This document shows, in pieces, positions 62,964-64,000 of a stretch of DNA of 64,000 bases (the first letter of the stretch is position 1; the number at the start of each line of letters is the position of its first letter). The notes below the pieces were generated by a model that was not told the origin of the DNA, did no database searches, and saw only the letters and a program-made list of their open reading frames with translations. The stretch is from Pseudomonadota bacterium (GTDB lineage Bacteria > Pseudomonadota > Alphaproteobacteria > Rhizobiales > Hyphomicrobiaceae), in the NCBI GenBank assembly GCA_023405815.1, contig JAEXXM010000082.1:1-64000 (forward strand), read 5' to 3'. Both the position numbers and the translations under genes were made by a program.

Positions 62964-64000
62964 CGCTCACATCGGAACCTGCTCGGCAGGGTGATGCGGA
63001 CCCCCGGTTGCCGGCGACGACGACAGTATCTCTCATTATCGAAAACATGCAGTGCGGCACCTGCATGGGTCGTATCGAGCGTGCTCTGAAAGCAACCCCG
63101 GGCGTCGCGTCGGCGCGCGCCAGCCTCACCGCCAAGCGCGTCTCGGTGACGTTCGACAATCGGGCGACAGAGCCGCAGAAGCTCATCGAGGCTCTCGACC
63201 GCACCGGGTACCGCGCGGCCGAGTCGGTCGGCAGTGCAGACGAAAGTGCCGCTGCGCGAGCCGACGACCTTTTGCGACGCCTGGGTGTTGCCGGGTTCGC
63301 TGCCGCCAACGTGATGCTCTTGTCCGTCTCGGTGTGGGCAGGCGTTGCCAGCGACATGGACAAGTCGGCCGCCTCGCTCTTCCATTGGTTGTCGGCGCTC
63401 ATCGCCATGCCGGCGATCGCCTATGCCGGTCAACCGTTCTTCCGCTCGGCGGCGACGGCGCTGCGCGCCGGCCATCTCAACATGGATGTGCCTATCTCGC
63501 TCGGCATCACGCTGGCGACGGCAATGAGCCTCTATCAGACGATGCGCGGCACCGAGCAGGTGTACTTCGACGCCGCGATCATGCTCACGTTCTTTCTGCT
63601 CATCGGCCGGTATCTCGATGAGAAGGTGCGCGTGCGTGCGCGCGGCGCGGCGGAGAATCTCCTCGGGCTCAAGGCATTGTCGGCCAACGTGATCGGCGAG
63701 GACGGCTCGGTGCGGCGGCTGGCGGCGCGGGCGCTCAGGCCGGGCATGCGCATTCAGGTCGCCGCGGGCGAGCGCATCCCGATCGATGGGCGCGTCCTGA
63801 GCGGGACGACGCACGTCGATACCAGTCTGATCACGGGCGAAACCGTACCGCGGGCCGCGGTGCAAGGAGATGTCGTGCATGCCGGCACGGTCAACCTTGC
63901 CGGGGCGATCGTGGTCGAGGCGACGGCCACCGACGACAACACGCTACTGGCCGATATAGCTCGGTTGGTGCAGGCGGCCGAGCAAGGGCGCGGTCACTAC
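62948..64000 (+). CDS. ccoI: Copper-transporting P1B-type ATPase CcoI/FixI (partial)
   Basis: The first 351 residues of a heavy-metal ATPase run off the right edge. An N-terminal metal-binding domain has CxxC at C36/C39 (MQCGTCMG), followed by membrane spans and the phosphatase motif TGET in DTSLITGETVP. It exports copper for the cbb3 oxidase. The ATG at 62948 overlaps the ccoH stop. The phosphorylation motif lies outside the window. Confidence 0.9.
   Translation, partial: MDRTLTLTSEPARQGDADPRLPATTTVSLIIENMQCGTCMGRIERALKATPGVASARASLTAKRVSVTFDNRATEPQKLIEALDRTGYRAAESVGSADESAAARADDLLRRLGVAGFAAANVMLLSVSVWAGVASDMDKSAASLFHWLSALIAMPAIAYAGQPFFRSAATALRAGHLNMDVPISLGITLATAMSLYQTMRGTEQVYFDAAIMLTFFLLIGRYLDEKVRVRARGAAENLLGLKALSANVIGEDGSVRRLAARALRPGMRIQVAAGERIPIDGRVLSGTTHVDTSLITGETVPRAAVQGDVVHAGTVNLAGAIVVEATATDDNTLLADIARLVQAAEQGRGHY

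Overview
The window is high-GC, gene-dense DNA from an alphaproteobacterium, most likely of the order Hyphomicrobiales. Support comes from the Porin_2-type outer-membrane porin at 18.2 kb, the FixK-style regulator beside a ccoNOQP-GHI operon, a GlnT-type glutamine synthetase, and the cobalamin gene style. No rRNA, tRNA or CRISPR array was seen. The only mobile-element trace is a transposase tail at the left edge.

Layout. (1) 0-6 kb: IS tail and a truncated AraC regulator, then a small catabolic locus. An SDR and an isochorismatase-like hydrolase on the minus strand face a class-III aminotransferase and a betaine-aldehyde-type dehydrogenase, followed by an outer-membrane channel. (2) 6.8-12.2 kb: aceE-aceF-lpd, a pyruvate dehydrogenase operon with a single-chain E1. 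(3) 12.3-17.6 kb: a periplasmic oxidation module (Rieske protein, PQQ alcohol dehydrogenase, 2Fe-2S subunit, Tat-exported molybdenum aldehyde oxidase), then a porin. (4) 19.7-25.2 kb: lactate use (lutA, lutB, lutC, L-lactate permease, divergent LldR-like regulator). (5) 25.2-42.8 kb: a guanidine-nitrogen island. A sigma-54 activator and an XdhC-like protein precede a 12-gene run: ABC transporter, creatininase-family amidohydrolase, GlnT, NikR-like repressor, HRI1-like protein, 2-oxoglutarate oxygenase, two carboxyguanidine-deiminase-type subunits, biotin-dependent urea/guanidine carboxylase and allophanate hydrolase. (6) 42.8-50.4 kb: MaoC hydratase, ahpC-ahpF, nucleoside transporter, and a patatin/acetoacetate decarboxylase/3-hydroxybutyrate dehydrogenase operon. 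(7) 50.5-54.3 kb: cobalamin genes (cbiZ, LOG-family gene, cbiB, cobC). (8) 54.3-64 kb: a microaerobic block with hemN, a hemerythrin-like protein, a FixK-like regulator and ccoNOQP-ccoGHI, with several FNR/FixK-type boxes. The right edge cuts ccoI.

The most interesting region is the guanidine island. Its leader holds a near-consensus sigma-54 promoter (28405-28419). A perfect inverted repeat overlaps the expected start of transcription and has exactly the geometry of a NikR operator (GTATTA-N16-TAATAC). A NikR-like gene that lacks two of the four nickel ligands lies inside the operon, and a sigma-54 activator lies just upstream. This suggests a dual-control nitrogen-scavenging system with accessory enzymes (oxygenase, creatininase-family) that may release guanidine from substituted guanidines.
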